From Bacteroidaceae bacterium (GTDB lineage: Bacteria; Bacteroidota; Bacteroidia; Bacteroidales; Bacteroidaceae), in contig JAILIJ010000355.1 of the NCBI GenBank assembly GCA_024695315.1, forward strand, positions 1-22,603: a stretch of DNA of 22,603 nucleotides. Direction: 5' to 3'. Within the stretch, counting starts at the first letter, position 1; each line of letters opens with the position of its first letter. A program made the translations under genes and the position numbers. The notes under the pieces were generated by a model. That model worked only from the letters and a program-made list of their open reading frames with translations. It was not told the origin of the DNA and ran no database searches. Positions 1 to 7,808 of the stretch are shown piece by piece.

Positions 1-1560
1 GCTTACTTCTCAAGCTATCAGGAGGCAGGACAAGGCCCTACAGGACAGATGATTCCTTGGATTACAGCCCCAGGAGCTACTGTCGTGGCTGGAGTAAACC
101 ATTACCATACAAGTGGTGGATATATCGACAACTCTTACGCAAGTTCTGAGATGTACCGCGTAAATTCAAGCACTACAAACCCTTACGGAAGCATGGAGGG
201 TACATCTATGGCTACTCCTGTAGCTGCTGGCGTTGTAGCACTATGGCTGCAGGCTGCAAAGGAGACAAACCAGTCTCTCTCTACTTCTGACGTTAAGAAC
301 ATAATGAAGAATACTGCCATAACTGACAATTACACAAAGTACGGAGCTAACGCTTCACACTTCGGTAATGGTAAAATAAATGCTCTTGGCGGTATTCAAG
401 CTATTCTCGGCACTTCTGGCTCTACTAATCCTGATCCAGAACCAAGCTACAACCCAGAACTTTCTGTTTCAAAGACATCTCTTTCTCTCGCCACAACTGT
501 TGGCGCTCCAGTATCTGCCACTTTCACCGTAGCAGGAACTAACTTGACAAGTGCAGCTACAGTTTCACTTACTGATGCAAACGGAGTATTCTCTGTCACA
601 CCAGCAACAATCTCTACTTCTGCACTTTCTTCTGGCAAGACTGTAACTGTAACTTTCAACCCACAGTCTGCAGGTACATTCTACGGAAAAGTAACCGTCA
701 CAAGCGGCACAGCTTCTACAAGCGTGAACCTCACAGCATCTGCAACTCAGGCTGATTTGGCTGGCGGTACAGCTTCTGACAACTACCTCGACCTCCACAA
801 GTATAGCACTATTGATGATGCAGGAGTATATGGAGTTAACAATTTCTACTCTATCGTAAACGACGGCAACAAGTCTTGGATCTCAATACCTGCTTACGGA
901 GCATATTACTCTGCTGGCGACCAAGCTTGGATTTCATCAAGCAACATCTATACAGTACGTACTACATGGAGTCGCGCTGACGTCTTCGGAGGCTACTCTT
1001 CTTTCTTCAGCAGTAGCAATAGTTCACGCGCCATAACTTCAAGTTCTTATGGTTCAACTGCCGCTACAGAGACTTTCTACGTCACTAACTGTTCTGCCGT
1101 TAAACTCTATGGCTACGGACGAAGCACATCAAGCTGGTACGGTAGAAGTTCTGCTGGTTCATTGAATGTCAAGGCATACGAATGCGCAGTATATGCCGAC
1201 GGTTCACTCTCAGCTTCTTCTACAGTTGCAGCTTCTGCATCAAGCACAACTGCTGGAGCTACAGCTACAACGATGTCCGGACTTGACGCTTCAAAGGTCT
1301 ACAAGGTCGTTGTTACAGTTTCTAAGTCATATCTCTATGAAATTGCATTCCAGACTACCCTCTCTTCTGTCTACGGCAATAACTTTGCTAACGGATTGGG
1401 CGAACTCTCTGAGGAAGCTAATGGAATTGAGAATGTAGAATCTGCTGAGTCTACTGACAATAAGATTTACACAATCAACGGTGTATATGTTGGCAACGAT
1501 ATTAAAGTACTTCCTAAGGGTATGTATATTATCAACGGCAAAAAAGTCAACGTGCGATAA
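1..1560 (+). CDS. Secreted subtilisin-like (S8) serine peptidase, 5'-truncated, with C-terminal sorting domain
   Basis: The reading frame is open from base 1, so the start, propeptide and the Asp and His of the triad lie outside the window; 519 residues are visible. The catalytic serine segment of subtilases, GTSMATP followed by VAAGVVALWLQ, is clear, with the Ser codon at 205-207 (visible residue 69). After the catalytic domain comes a short Pro-rich linker, an Ig-like beta domain (about visible residues 150-250, Ser/Thr/Val-rich), and a further Ser/Tyr/Gly-rich beta-type domain of unknown family (about 260-450). The last 35 residues (KIYTINGVYV ... LPKGMYIINGKKVNV) match the short C-terminal domain of Prevotella Por/type IX secretion cargo, so export to the surface or medium is inferred. 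It would degrade proteins outside the cell. The S8 assignment is firm; substrate is unknown. Confidence 0.9.
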   Translation, partial: AYFSSYQEAGQGPTGQMIPWITAPGATVVAGVNHYHTSGGYIDNSYASSEMYRVNSSTTNPYGSMEGTSMATPVAAGVVALWLQAAKETNQSLSTSDVKNIMKNTAITDNYTKYGANASHFGNGKINALGGIQAILGTSGSTNPDPEPSYNPELSVSKTSLSLATTVGAPVSATFTVAGTNLTSAATVSLTDANGVFSVTPATISTSALSSGKTVTVTFNPQSAGTFYGKVTVTSGTASTSVNLTASATQADLAGGTASDNYLDLHKYSTIDDAGVYGVNNFYSIVNDGNKSWISIPAYGAYYSAGDQAWISSSNIYTVRTTWSRADVFGGYSSFFSSSNSSRAITSSSYGSTAATETFYVTNCSAVKLYGYGRSTSSWYGRSSAGSLNVKAYECAVYADGSLSASSTVAASASSTTAGATATTMSGLDASKVYKVVVTVSKSYLYEIAFQTTLSSVYGNNFANGLGELSEEANGIENVESAESTDNKIYTINGVYVGNDIKVLPKGMYIINGKKVNVR

Positions 1561-1596
1561 TAGGAACAGACGTTTTTAACATAATGCAATGATTTT

Positions 1597-1636
1597 GGGT
1601 GTATCAAAAGTCTTTAAATAGACTACTGATACACCC
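1597..1636 (+). terminator. Hairpin downstream of the S8 peptidase gene, probable terminator
   Basis: GGGTGTATCA at 1597-1606 pairs perfectly with TGATACACCC at 1627-1636. An inner AGTC/GACT pair (1609-1612 and 1621-1624) sits above a small internal loop. It lies 37 bases after the peptidase stop. No long T-run follows on either strand, so termination could be weak or the hairpin could protect the 3' end. Confidence 0.55.
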
Positions 1637-1679
1637 TTAAACTAAGAAATAAGCAATTTGCACATTTCGTTTTTGCAAA

Positions 1680-1731
1680 AAATTTAACGCATGTTAAACG
1701 GTCGTTTTATATGCGTTAAATAAGCGTTAAA
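1680..1731. repeat. AT-rich cluster of TTAAC/GTTAA palindromic motifs
   Basis: Between the two convergent genes lies a cluster of related short motifs. It contains the perfect palindrome TTAACGCATGTTAA and two further GCGTTAAAT copies within about 50 bases. A similar style of motif (repeated GTTAAAT, ATTAAAT, ATTTAATG) recurs at 15400-15470. It could be a protein-binding site or a remnant of a dispersed intergenic repeat; no function is assigned. Confidence 0.4.
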
Positions 1732-1804
1732 TATTTATTCTATAGTATGAATTGCTCTTCATATAAAGATGGCAGGCCAACTCTTATGAGAAAGGATTTT
1801 CCTA

Positions 1805-2224
1805 TCACATAAGCTCATCATACAGGAATTCCTTCTTCAAACGATAGGCAAGCCCAGTCATTACCGCAATAAGTTCACCGTCCTGATTGGATATTCTGAT
1901 GTCGCAATACGGCAATTTATGATGGTCAAACAGTTCGGTACACTCCGCACACAGATGGTCGCCCAGTTTGGCACTCTTCAAGAAAGTTATAGTATTGTTT
2001 ACCCCAAGAGTCAATACGCCATGGCAATTTGCCACCCCTGCAAAACTCAAATCGGCAAGCGTGTACATAACTCCGCCCTGGCATACGCCACCAGCATTTA
2101 TATGATTCTCTCCGACTGTAAGCTCTGCCTTAGCATAGCCCTCACGTATCTCAGTAAGGCGTGCACCTATACTTTTGGCAAAACGGTCATTTTCGTTTAA
2201 CGTTTCCAGTAATGTCATACCCAT
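1805..2224 (-). CDS. PaaI-type hotdog-fold acyl-CoA thioesterase
   Basis: The roughly 139-residue protein has the single hotdog domain length of the PaaI/YbgC class. The core motif INAGGVCQGGVMYTLADLSF corresponds to the family's NxHGxxHGGxxxxLAD segment, and the Asp of LAD is the expected catalytic acidic residue. The frame is open to a TTG at 2248, but that would overlap the preceding aminotransferase. The ATG at 2224 (MGMTLLETL) starts 17 bases after the aminotransferase stop and is preferred; ATG 2218 is also possible. As last gene of the ior operon it probably hydrolyses arylacetyl-CoA or another CoA thioester, releasing free acid and CoA and preventing CoA sequestration. The family is secure; substrate is inferred from context. 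Confidence 0.85.
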   Translation of the reverse strand: MGMTLLETLNENDRFAKSIGARLTEIREGYAKAELTVGENHINAGGVCQGGVMYTLADLSFAGVANCHGVLTLGVNNTITFLKSAKLGDHLCAECTELFDHHKLPYCDIRISNQDGELIAVMTGLAYRLKKEFLYDELM

Positions 2225-2241
2225 AACAATTTTGCTTAGCC

Positions 2242-3549
2242 TCAACAATGGTCAGCCTTAAACATCTTCATTCGCTCCTCAAGAATAGGATACAATTCCT
2301 CTCGCATACGGCTTGTACAAGCACGTACACCAGGCTGAAGACTTCCCGTAGTATCGAGGTTGATGCTTGACACACCATAATGGATAAGTTCAGAAGCAAG
2401 TTCTCCACCCGATAGTCCCGGATATGACAAAGAGAAGAAGAAACCGTCGGCAATATCCTCGCTAACATCCTTAGGATAAGTGATTGTGAATCCGTTGTCG
2501 CAGAATATCTTCTTCATTTTCTTGGCACGGATGGCATACTCCTTTGTGTCCTCCACGAAATTGATCTTGCCCTCACATGACAAGCGCAACATCTCAGCAT
2601 AGCCATACTGAGTGGTTGCCGTACAACCAGAAGTAATCATGTACTGTATGCTGGCAATAAAGGTTGGTCCAAAGACTCCAGAATCGTGATAGCGCTCAGA
2701 AAGTGCTGGGAAATGACGGTCAAAAAGTTTATCGCTAATGCAGACAAGCGCCATACGCTGACCTGCATAAGAGAATATCTTCGAGCTTGACAGCATGAGA
2801 ATATAGTTGTCTGTATAGCGTGCTACAGTTCGCACGTATGGCTCTACGTATGGATGAGACAGGTCGCGACGGTTGTCCATAGCAAAATAAGCCAAGTCCT
2901 CCATGATTATAACGTCATGCTTGGTAGCCATTTCACCAATAATCTCGAGTTCCTCCTCCTCAAGAGAAATCCACGCAGGGTTGTTCGGGTTACTGTATAC
3001 AATAGCAGCCACATCGCCATTCTTGAGTTCTTCCTCCAGCTTGGCACGCAGAGCAGCTCCGCGATAAGGATAGATATCGAATTCCTTCCATTCTATGCCG
3101 AGTATTCTCAGCTGACTCTTCTGAATTGGGAATCCAGGATCGATGAAAAGTACCTTATCCTTCTTTGGGTCACGCTGACAGCAAGCTATGAAACTACCGA
3201 AGCTACCAGCCACACTTCCAACTGTAGGGATGCAGGCACGAGGCGAGATGTCTACATTTATAAAAGCCTTGACAAACTTACTGGCGGCTTCCTTCAATTC
3301 AGGCACTCCGGCAGCTGCAGGATATTGACTTCCTATGCCACTATCGAGCGCACGCTTCTCTGCCTCTATTCCATATTTATTTGCAGGCAGACCAGGACTA
3401 CCCTGATCCATGCGGATAAAAGGAATGCCAGTTTTCTGTTCAAGATACTGCGCAACCAGAAGGGTCTCGCCAATTGTTGCATGAGAGAGGTCTGCAACGT
3501 GATTCACACGTGCAGCCTCTGCCACTAATTCATCTGAAAATATCTTCAT
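2242..3549 (-). CDS. PLP-dependent class I/II aminotransferase, probably aromatic amino acid or aspartate type
   Basis: The 435-residue protein has the fold-type I aminotransferase signatures in order: SNPNNPAW (about residues 186-193), EDLAY (217-221, Asp218 contacting the PLP pyridine nitrogen) and the Schiff-base lysine in LSSSKIFSYAGQR (Lys257). A C-terminal RACTSR segment supplies the carboxylate-binding arginine region. It would transaminate an amino acid with 2-oxoglutarate or another keto acid in the cytoplasm. It sits between the CoA ligase (49 bases upstream) and the thioesterase (17 bases downstream) in the same operon as indolepyruvate oxidoreductase. The natural reading is production of arylpyruvates from Phe, Tyr or Trp for IorAB. 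The family is certain; the aromatic preference is inference from neighbours. Confidence 0.85.
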   Translation of the reverse strand: MKIFSDELVAEAARVNHVADLSHATIGETLLVAQYLEQKTGIPFIRMDQGSPGLPANKYGIEAEKRALDSGIGSQYPAAAGVPELKEAASKFVKAFINVDISPRACIPTVGSVAGSFGSFIACCQRDPKKDKVLFIDPGFPIQKSQLRILGIEWKEFDIYPYRGAALRAKLEEELKNGDVAAIVYSNPNNPAWISLEEEELEIIGEMATKHDVIIMEDLAYFAMDNRRDLSHPYVEPYVRTVARYTDNYILMLSSSKIFSYAGQRMALVCISDKLFDRHFPALSERYHDSGVFGPTFIASIQYMITSGCTATTQYGYAEMLRLSCEGKINFVEDTKEYAIRAKKMKKIFCDNGFTITYPKDVSEDIADGFFFSLSYPGLSGGELASELIHYGVSSINLDTTGSLQPGVRACTSRMREELYPILEERMKMFKADHC

Positions 3550-3598
3550 TTTAATGTTTTTCTTTTTCTGTTATGCCATTTGCAAATACGGCATTATA

Positions 3599-4924
3599 TC
3601 AAGAGAATCGTCCCTCTTTCCAATTACTGAAGTCGCGGAGATCCTTAACGTGCTTAGCCTTACCTGTAGAACGCTCAATATTGCCTGGTTCCTTAATATG
3701 GATATTAGGCTTAATACCGATGAGCGATACGATACGGTCGTAAAGTGGCTTGATGAATGGCATCTGCTTAGCTGGGTTTGGTGAGAAGTATTCCTCACGC
3801 AACTCCACATCAAGATCGAACGTATCCTCATTATGCTTACGGTCAACAGTTATCATATACTGAGGAGTGAAAGCTGGGAACTCTGTAAGTACAGTCTCAA
3901 TCTGGCTTGGGAAGACATTAACACCACGTATGATGAGCATATCGTCTGAACGTCCAAGAATCTTACCGATACGAACAGCCGTTCTGCCACACTTACACTT
4001 ATCATAAATCAGATGCGTAAGGTCTCGAGTACGATAACGTATAATTGGCATGGCTTCCTTAGTGAGCGAAGTAAAGACAAGTTCTCCTTCCTCGCCTGGT
4101 GCTACTGGCTCTAGAGTCTCCGGATTGATAACTTCTGGGTAGAACATATCTTCCCAAACATGTGTGCCATCCTGATACTCACATTCGCCACCAACACCTG
4201 GTCCTGACATCTCTGTCAAACCATATATATCTATAGCCTTAATGCCGAGTTTCTTCTCTATCTCACGGCGTATACCCCATGTCCAAGGTTCAGCTCCGAA
4301 GAAACCAACTCGCAGACTAAGATCGTCTGGCTTGAGTCCCTTCTGTTCTACAACCTCAGCAAGTCGAAGAGCGTATGAAGGCGTACAGCATAAAGCCGTA
4401 GTCTTGAAATCCTGCATAAGCATGACCTGCTTCTCTGAGTTTCCTGCAGATATTGGCAACTGAACCGCACCTCGCTTAGCGGCTCCGTCATGTGCGCCAA
4501 GGCCTCCTGTGAATAGTCCATAGCCGTATGCAACCTGTACCACATCACCAGGACCGACATCTCCAACAGCAAGAACTCGTGCCACGCCTTCAGCCCAATT
4601 GTCAAGGTCGTTCTTAGTATATGTACCGACAACTGGCTTACCTGTAGTACCAGAAGATGCATGGATACGAGCTATCTGATCTTGTGGCACAGCTTGAAGT
4701 CCAAAAGGATATTCGTCGCGAAGGTCAGTCTTCGTAGTGAAAGGCAGCTTCACAATGTCGTCAATACTTTTTATGTCATCGGGCGTAATGCCCATTTCGT
4801 CCATTTTCTTCCTATAGAAAGGAACCTTCTCATAGCAAGTTTTTACAGTTTTGATAAGGCGCTCGCTCTGGAGTTTACGCATAGACTCACGGTCCATGCA
4901 CTCTATTTCTGGATTGTGTATCAT
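3599..4924 (-). CDS. paaK: Phenylacetate-CoA ligase-like adenylate-forming enzyme
   Basis: The 441-residue length is typical of PaaK. ANL-superfamily motifs are in order: ASSGTTGKP nucleotide loop (about 89-97), YGLTE (234-238), RTRD (298-301), IRGVNVFP (332-339) and a C-terminal RSTGKAKHV segment carrying the catalytic-lysine region (418-426). A CKCGR segment is also typical of the family. PaaK activates aryl acids with ATP through an acyl-AMP to the CoA thioester. Here it follows iorB by 50 bases and no phenylacetate ring-oxidation genes (paaABCDE) are visible. It therefore more plausibly works on IOR products: running towards arylacetate with ATP recovery, or re-activating arylacetate for reductive carboxylation by IOR to make aromatic amino acids. 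Direction in vivo cannot be read from sequence. Confidence 0.9.
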   Translation of the reverse strand: MIHNPEIECMDRESMRKLQSERLIKTVKTCYEKVPFYRKKMDEMGITPDDIKSIDDIVKLPFTTKTDLRDEYPFGLQAVPQDQIARIHASSGTTGKPVVGTYTKNDLDNWAEGVARVLAVGDVGPGDVVQVAYGYGLFTGGLGAHDGAAKRGAVQLPISAGNSEKQVMLMQDFKTTALCCTPSYALRLAEVVEQKGLKPDDLSLRVGFFGAEPWTWGIRREIEKKLGIKAIDIYGLTEMSGPGVGGECEYQDGTHVWEDMFYPEVINPETLEPVAPGEEGELVFTSLTKEAMPIIRYRTRDLTHLIYDKCKCGRTAVRIGKILGRSDDMLIIRGVNVFPSQIETVLTEFPAFTPQYMITVDRKHNEDTFDLDVELREEYFSPNPAKQMPFIKPLYDRIVSLIGIKPNIHIKEPGNIERSTGKAKHVKDLRDFSNWKEGRFS

Positions 4925-4974
4925 GTTATTGTTATTGTTTAATTGATCAGTTTTATTCAGTTAGTCAATTTCTT

Positions 4975-5550
4975 TTAGTTTTTTCCTCTCTTTACCCCTT
5001 CGTCAAACGCCTTAAGGTTTGCCTCGACAACAGCCTCTCCCTTGCGTGCAAAGACGACAGAGATAGCTTCGCGAAGCTGGGCGACAGAAAGAATCTCGAT
5101 ATATGGAGCAGCCATGCCGAGAAGTACCATATTGGCACCACGTACATTTCCAGCATCTTTTGCTACACTCTCAATATCAAGCTTGACGGATGGCATAGAC
5201 TCAAGTTCTGCCATAAGAGCGTCATTATCCGGATAATTAGGAATATTGACAAAAGGCTTACTGCTAGTGACGATAGTTCCTGTCTTGGCAAGATATGGAA
5301 GATAGCGTAATGCCTCCATAGGTTCCATACTAATGACTATATCTGCTCCACCCATAGAGATGAGGTCTGAATAGATTGTATCAGTTGACAAGCGGAGATT
5401 TGACTGAACGTCACCTCCTCGCTGACTCATTCCGTGTACCTCAGCCTGCTTAAGATTGAGACCAGCCTTAGTTGCGGCCTCTCCTATTATAGTAGCGATA
5501 GAAAGGATACCTTGTCCTCCCACACCGCAAAGTATTATGTCTTTTTTCAT
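4975..5550 (-). CDS. iorB: Indolepyruvate:ferredoxin oxidoreductase beta subunit
   Basis: The 191-residue protein begins MKKDIILCGVGGQGILS, the hallmark N-terminus of the 2-oxoacid oxidoreductase gamma-type domain, followed by the conserved HGMSQRGGDVQSNLR segment. The frame stays open upstream to 5637, inside iorA. The ATG at 5550 is chosen because the homologous domain begins there and because a purine-rich AAAGGGGGAT Shine-Dalgarno-like sequence lies about 6 bases before it, which is unusual for this otherwise SD-poor phylum. The iorA stop is 13 bases upstream. With IorA it decarboxylates arylpyruvates oxidatively to arylacetyl-CoA, passing electrons to ferredoxin. Identification is strong; the exact aryl substrate is not determinable. 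Confidence 0.93.
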   Translation of the reverse strand: MKKDIILCGVGGQGILSIATIIGEAATKAGLNLKQAEVHGMSQRGGDVQSNLRLSTDTIYSDLISMGGADIVISMEPMEALRYLPYLAKTGTIVTSSKPFVNIPNYPDNDALMAELESMPSVKLDIESVAKDAGNVRGANMVLLGMAAPYIEILSVAQLREAISVVFARKGEAVVEANLKAFDEGVKRGKN

Positions 5551-5563
5551 TGTGTATCCCCCT

Positions 5564-7150
5564 TTACTTTTTCTTTGCAGCCTCACGTGCATGGCGTGCA
5601 GCAGTCTGTATGCACTCTCGACGTGGGATAATAACACTTGTTCCCTCGTATGCTATCTCATCGCGGATAAGCTGAGCGATAGCAGGTATATTTCTTGGTA
5701 TAGGAGTAACTACATGTAGATGGGCTGGATCAAGACCAAGTCCCAGACATATAGCCTCGTACTTGTTTGTACCAGCACTATCCTGTCCACCAGTCATACC
5801 CGTAGTCAAATTATCACTTATAATGACTGTTATCGGCGCATTCTCATTAATGGCATCCAGAAGACCTGTCATTCCAGAATGAGTGAAAGTTGAATCGCCA
5901 ATTACAGCTATGGCTGGACGTAAGCCTGCGTCTGCGGCACCCTTAGCCATCGTGATACTTGCTCCCATGTCTACACAACTTGAAAGAGCCTTGAATGGTG
6001 GAAGTGCTCCGAGAGTATAACACCCTATATCGCCAAAGACACGGGCATCTGGGAATTCATCAATAATCTCACGGAGTGCGCCATACACATCGCGGTGTCC
6101 ACATCCCTGACATAGTTGTGGAGGACGCCCAGCAAGATTCTTAGCAGTTTCGAACACAGGACCTGCAGGCAAACCGAGAGCCACAGCCACATTGTCAGGT
6201 GTGAGCTCGCCAGTACGTGGCAAATCACCAGTAAGACGACCTTTTACAGTATATCCAGTACCTAAAAGAGCCTTCACATCTTGCTCCACAACCGGCTGTC
6301 CATCCTCAACAACAAGGATTGCATCGTTGTCGGCAGCAAGCTGTTTGATCTTTGCCTCAGGAAGAGGATATTGACTTACCTTAAGAACATTTGCATTATC
6401 GCCCATATTTTCCTTCACATAGTTATAGGCAATTCCACATGCTATAATTCCTAGTTTACCATTTCCATTCTCCACCCTATTATATGAAGAGCTCTCTGAA
6501 GCAGCGAGCATCTTTGGCTGCTTTTCGAGGAGTTCAACATATTTCTTACGAGCAATACCAGGTAGCAGAACCCATTGGTCTGAACTTGCACAATACTTAT
6601 TCTCTTCTCTTACAGTTCCAACCACAACAGCTGCACGACTGTGTGCCAGACGAGTTACAACGCGTAGCACAACAGGAACATGTAGTTCTTCACTCATCTC
6701 AAAAGCCTTAGCCATCATATCGTATGCCTCCTGCTGATTACTTGGTTCAAAACAAGGAACCATTGCAAACTTAGCATAGAAACGTGAATCCTGTTCGTTC
6801 TGACTGGAGTGCATAGAAGGGTCGTCGGCAGCAAGTACAACAAGACCACCATTTGCGCCAGTAATGGCAGAATTGACAAAAGCATCTGCACATACGTTCA
6901 TTCCCACATGTTTCATGCAGACAAGAGCACGTTTTCCCGCGTATGACATACCGAGAGCCGCCTCCATGGCAGTCTTCTCATTTGTACACCAACGGCTATG
7001 AATACCACGTTCCTTAGCCAAGGCGTTGCTCTGAATAAATTCGGTAATTTCCGTAGATGGGGTGCCAGGATAAGCATACACACCACTCAATCCCGCATGT
7101 ATAGCCCCGAGTGCTACAGCCTCATCTCCAAGAAGTAATTTTTTTTCCAT
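5564..7150 (-). CDS. iorA: Indolepyruvate:ferredoxin oxidoreductase alpha subunit (short form)
   Basis: This 528-residue protein is the TPP-dependent catalytic subunit. The N-terminal pyrimidine-binding domain shows YPGTPSTEI (about 27-35). The linker RPPQLCQGCGHRD (342-354) and the TPP/Mg motif from GDS (418-420) to SDN (445-447) mark the C-terminal TPP domain, with the characteristic GMTGGQ just after. It converts indolepyruvate, phenylpyruvate or hydroxyphenylpyruvate plus CoA to arylacetyl-CoA and CO2. Archaeal IorA proteins are longer and carry a C-terminal ferredoxin domain with two CxxCxxC sets. This protein ends soon after RRECIQTAARHA with no such cluster motif, so electron transfer must use another route. 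The ATG at 7150 is supported by a promoter box about 58 bases upstream. Confidence 0.93.
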   Translation of the reverse strand: MEKKLLLGDEAVALGAIHAGLSGVYAYPGTPSTEITEFIQSNALAKERGIHSRWCTNEKTAMEAALGMSYAGKRALVCMKHVGMNVCADAFVNSAITGANGGLVVLAADDPSMHSSQNEQDSRFYAKFAMVPCFEPSNQQEAYDMMAKAFEMSEELHVPVVLRVVTRLAHSRAAVVVGTVREENKYCASSDQWVLLPGIARKKYVELLEKQPKMLAASESSSYNRVENGNGKLGIIACGIAYNYVKENMGDNANVLKVSQYPLPEAKIKQLAADNDAILVVEDGQPVVEQDVKALLGTGYTVKGRLTGDLPRTGELTPDNVAVALGLPAGPVFETAKNLAGRPPQLCQGCGHRDVYGALREIIDEFPDARVFGDIGCYTLGALPPFKALSSCVDMGASITMAKGAADAGLRPAIAVIGDSTFTHSGMTGLLDAINENAPITVIISDNLTTGMTGGQDSAGTNKYEAICLGLGLDPAHLHVVTPIPRNIPAIAQLIRDEIAYEGTSVIIPRRECIQTAARHAREAAKKK

Positions 7151-7207
7151 TATTATTGTTGAATGTTTTTTCCTTAGATTATTAATCTTAAGATTTTAAA
7201 GTTTGTG

Positions 7208-7215
7208 CAAATGTA
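7208..7215 (-). promoter_or_regulatory. Bacteroidetes-type -7 box for the ior operon
   Basis: On the minus strand the sequence is TACATTTG, an exact match to TAnnTTTG, placing transcription start near 7200 and giving an untranslated leader of about 50 bases before iorA. A clean TTTG -33 element is not seen; a T-rich CTTTTC lies about where it would be. Confidence 0.5.
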
Positions 7216-7387
7216 GCCAATATTTAGAAAATTGAAAAGTAAATATCACTTTTTTAATCATATTTATAGTTTCAACGTCTTTTTGCTTGAAGATTAAAAC
7301 AAGAAAGTAAAACATTTTAGTCTAAATCCTTATATCAAAAATAAGTTAGAAAAGATTTTGTTACGGAGTAACTACCTTTTCTTCTAT

Positions 7388-7513
7388 CTAGTCTTTAACT
7401 AAGTCCTTAACGGCTTCCTGTGCATCTTCACGACTCACATCATATTCTTCCAAAAGCAAATCCACAAGCATTTCTTCCGTAAAGTCCTTTCCTTCTATAG
7501 CTTTCCATAGCTA
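7388..7513 (-). pseudogene. Decayed PqqD-family (peptide chaperone-like) C-terminal fragment
   Basis: Read on the minus strand, an open stretch of about 40 codons encodes LWKAIEGKDFTEEM followed by LLLEEYDVSREDA and ends KDLVKD-stop. This strongly resembles the C-terminal helical half of PqqD-like proteins (LNETAAFLW ... LVxxLLxEYDV ... A..DV..FL). An in-frame TAG at 7511-7513 sits directly before LW. Just upstream, LKTISSY-like sequence appears in a shifted frame, as expected if the LNET..FLW segment was broken by small deletions. There is no start codon and no intact N-terminal half. PqqD proteins present RiPP or related peptide substrates to radical-SAM enzymes; no such partner is visible here. 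It is judged a remnant, not an active gene. Confidence 0.5.
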
Positions 7514-7535
7514 CTTATAGTCTTCAATCTTTCAG

Positions 7536-7688
7536 TCATACAATCTCTTCATGTGCAACTTGCTCACAAAGTTTTTCAAATTTATGAAGGAGTGACTTTT
7601 CGTCAAATTTATGTTTGCTAACCCTTCGTATTACCTTCGTAACACCTTCGTATTCTAAAGGCAACTTTACGTATTTTAAGTAAGAGCC
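7536..7688 (-). pseudogene. Degenerate coding-like segment of unknown family
   Basis: Fifty open codons on the minus strand between two stops read as KYVKLPLEYEGVTKVIRRVS and then KHKFDEKSLLHKFEKLCEQV, a charged, helix-like composition that looks protein-coding. A neighbouring frame just upstream (about 7676-7715) ends in FFFKYAEIDEALT-stop, so the two pieces may once have been joined. There is no start codon. It lies next to the PqqD-like remnant in a different frame and may belong to the same or an adjacent dead gene. The family is not recognised. The three phased CCTTCGTA copies at 7623-7652 lie inside it. Confidence 0.3.
7623..7652. repeat. Three CCTTCGTA copies at exact 11-bp spacing
   Basis: CCTTCGTA occurs at 7623-7630, 7634-7641 and 7645-7652, each followed by a variable 3-base spacer, so the period is 11 bp. 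It could be a short slippage repeat in decaying coding DNA, or helically phased binding sites. It lies about 100 bases upstream of the nitrilase-queC promoter. Confidence 0.5.
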
Positions 7689-7740
7689 TCATCTATCTCC
7701 GCATATTTGAAAAAGAACAAAACAAATAATCACCGTACAA

Positions 7741-7772
7741 TTTGTTTTTGAACAAGAAAAATCATAGATTTG
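7741..7772 (+). promoter_or_regulatory. Complete Bacteroidetes promoter for the nitrilase-queC run
   Basis: TTTG at 7741-7744, a 20-base spacer, then TAGATTTG at 7765-7772 give an exact match to TTTG-N19-21-TAnnTTTG. Transcription would start near 7779, leaving a leader of about 30 bases before the ATG at 7809. Confidence 0.75.
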
Positions 7773-7808
7773 CAGATAAAATAAGCAAAAAAATCCACAC
7801 TTCAATAT

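Noticed and set aside
1680..1731. Phage-type attachment or IS end in the TTAAC motif cluster
   Set aside because: No integrase, transposase or target duplication is near; it was kept only as a short motif cluster.
2854..3528. 224-residue plus-strand open frame opposite the aminotransferase
   Set aside because: The aminotransferase on the other strand has all family motifs; the antisense product has no recognisable features.
5551..5637. N-terminal extension of IorB reaching into iorA
   Set aside because: The homologous domain starts at MKKDIILCGVGGQG and a Shine-Dalgarno-like sequence precedes that ATG; the extension is an out-of-frame read of the iorA 3' end.
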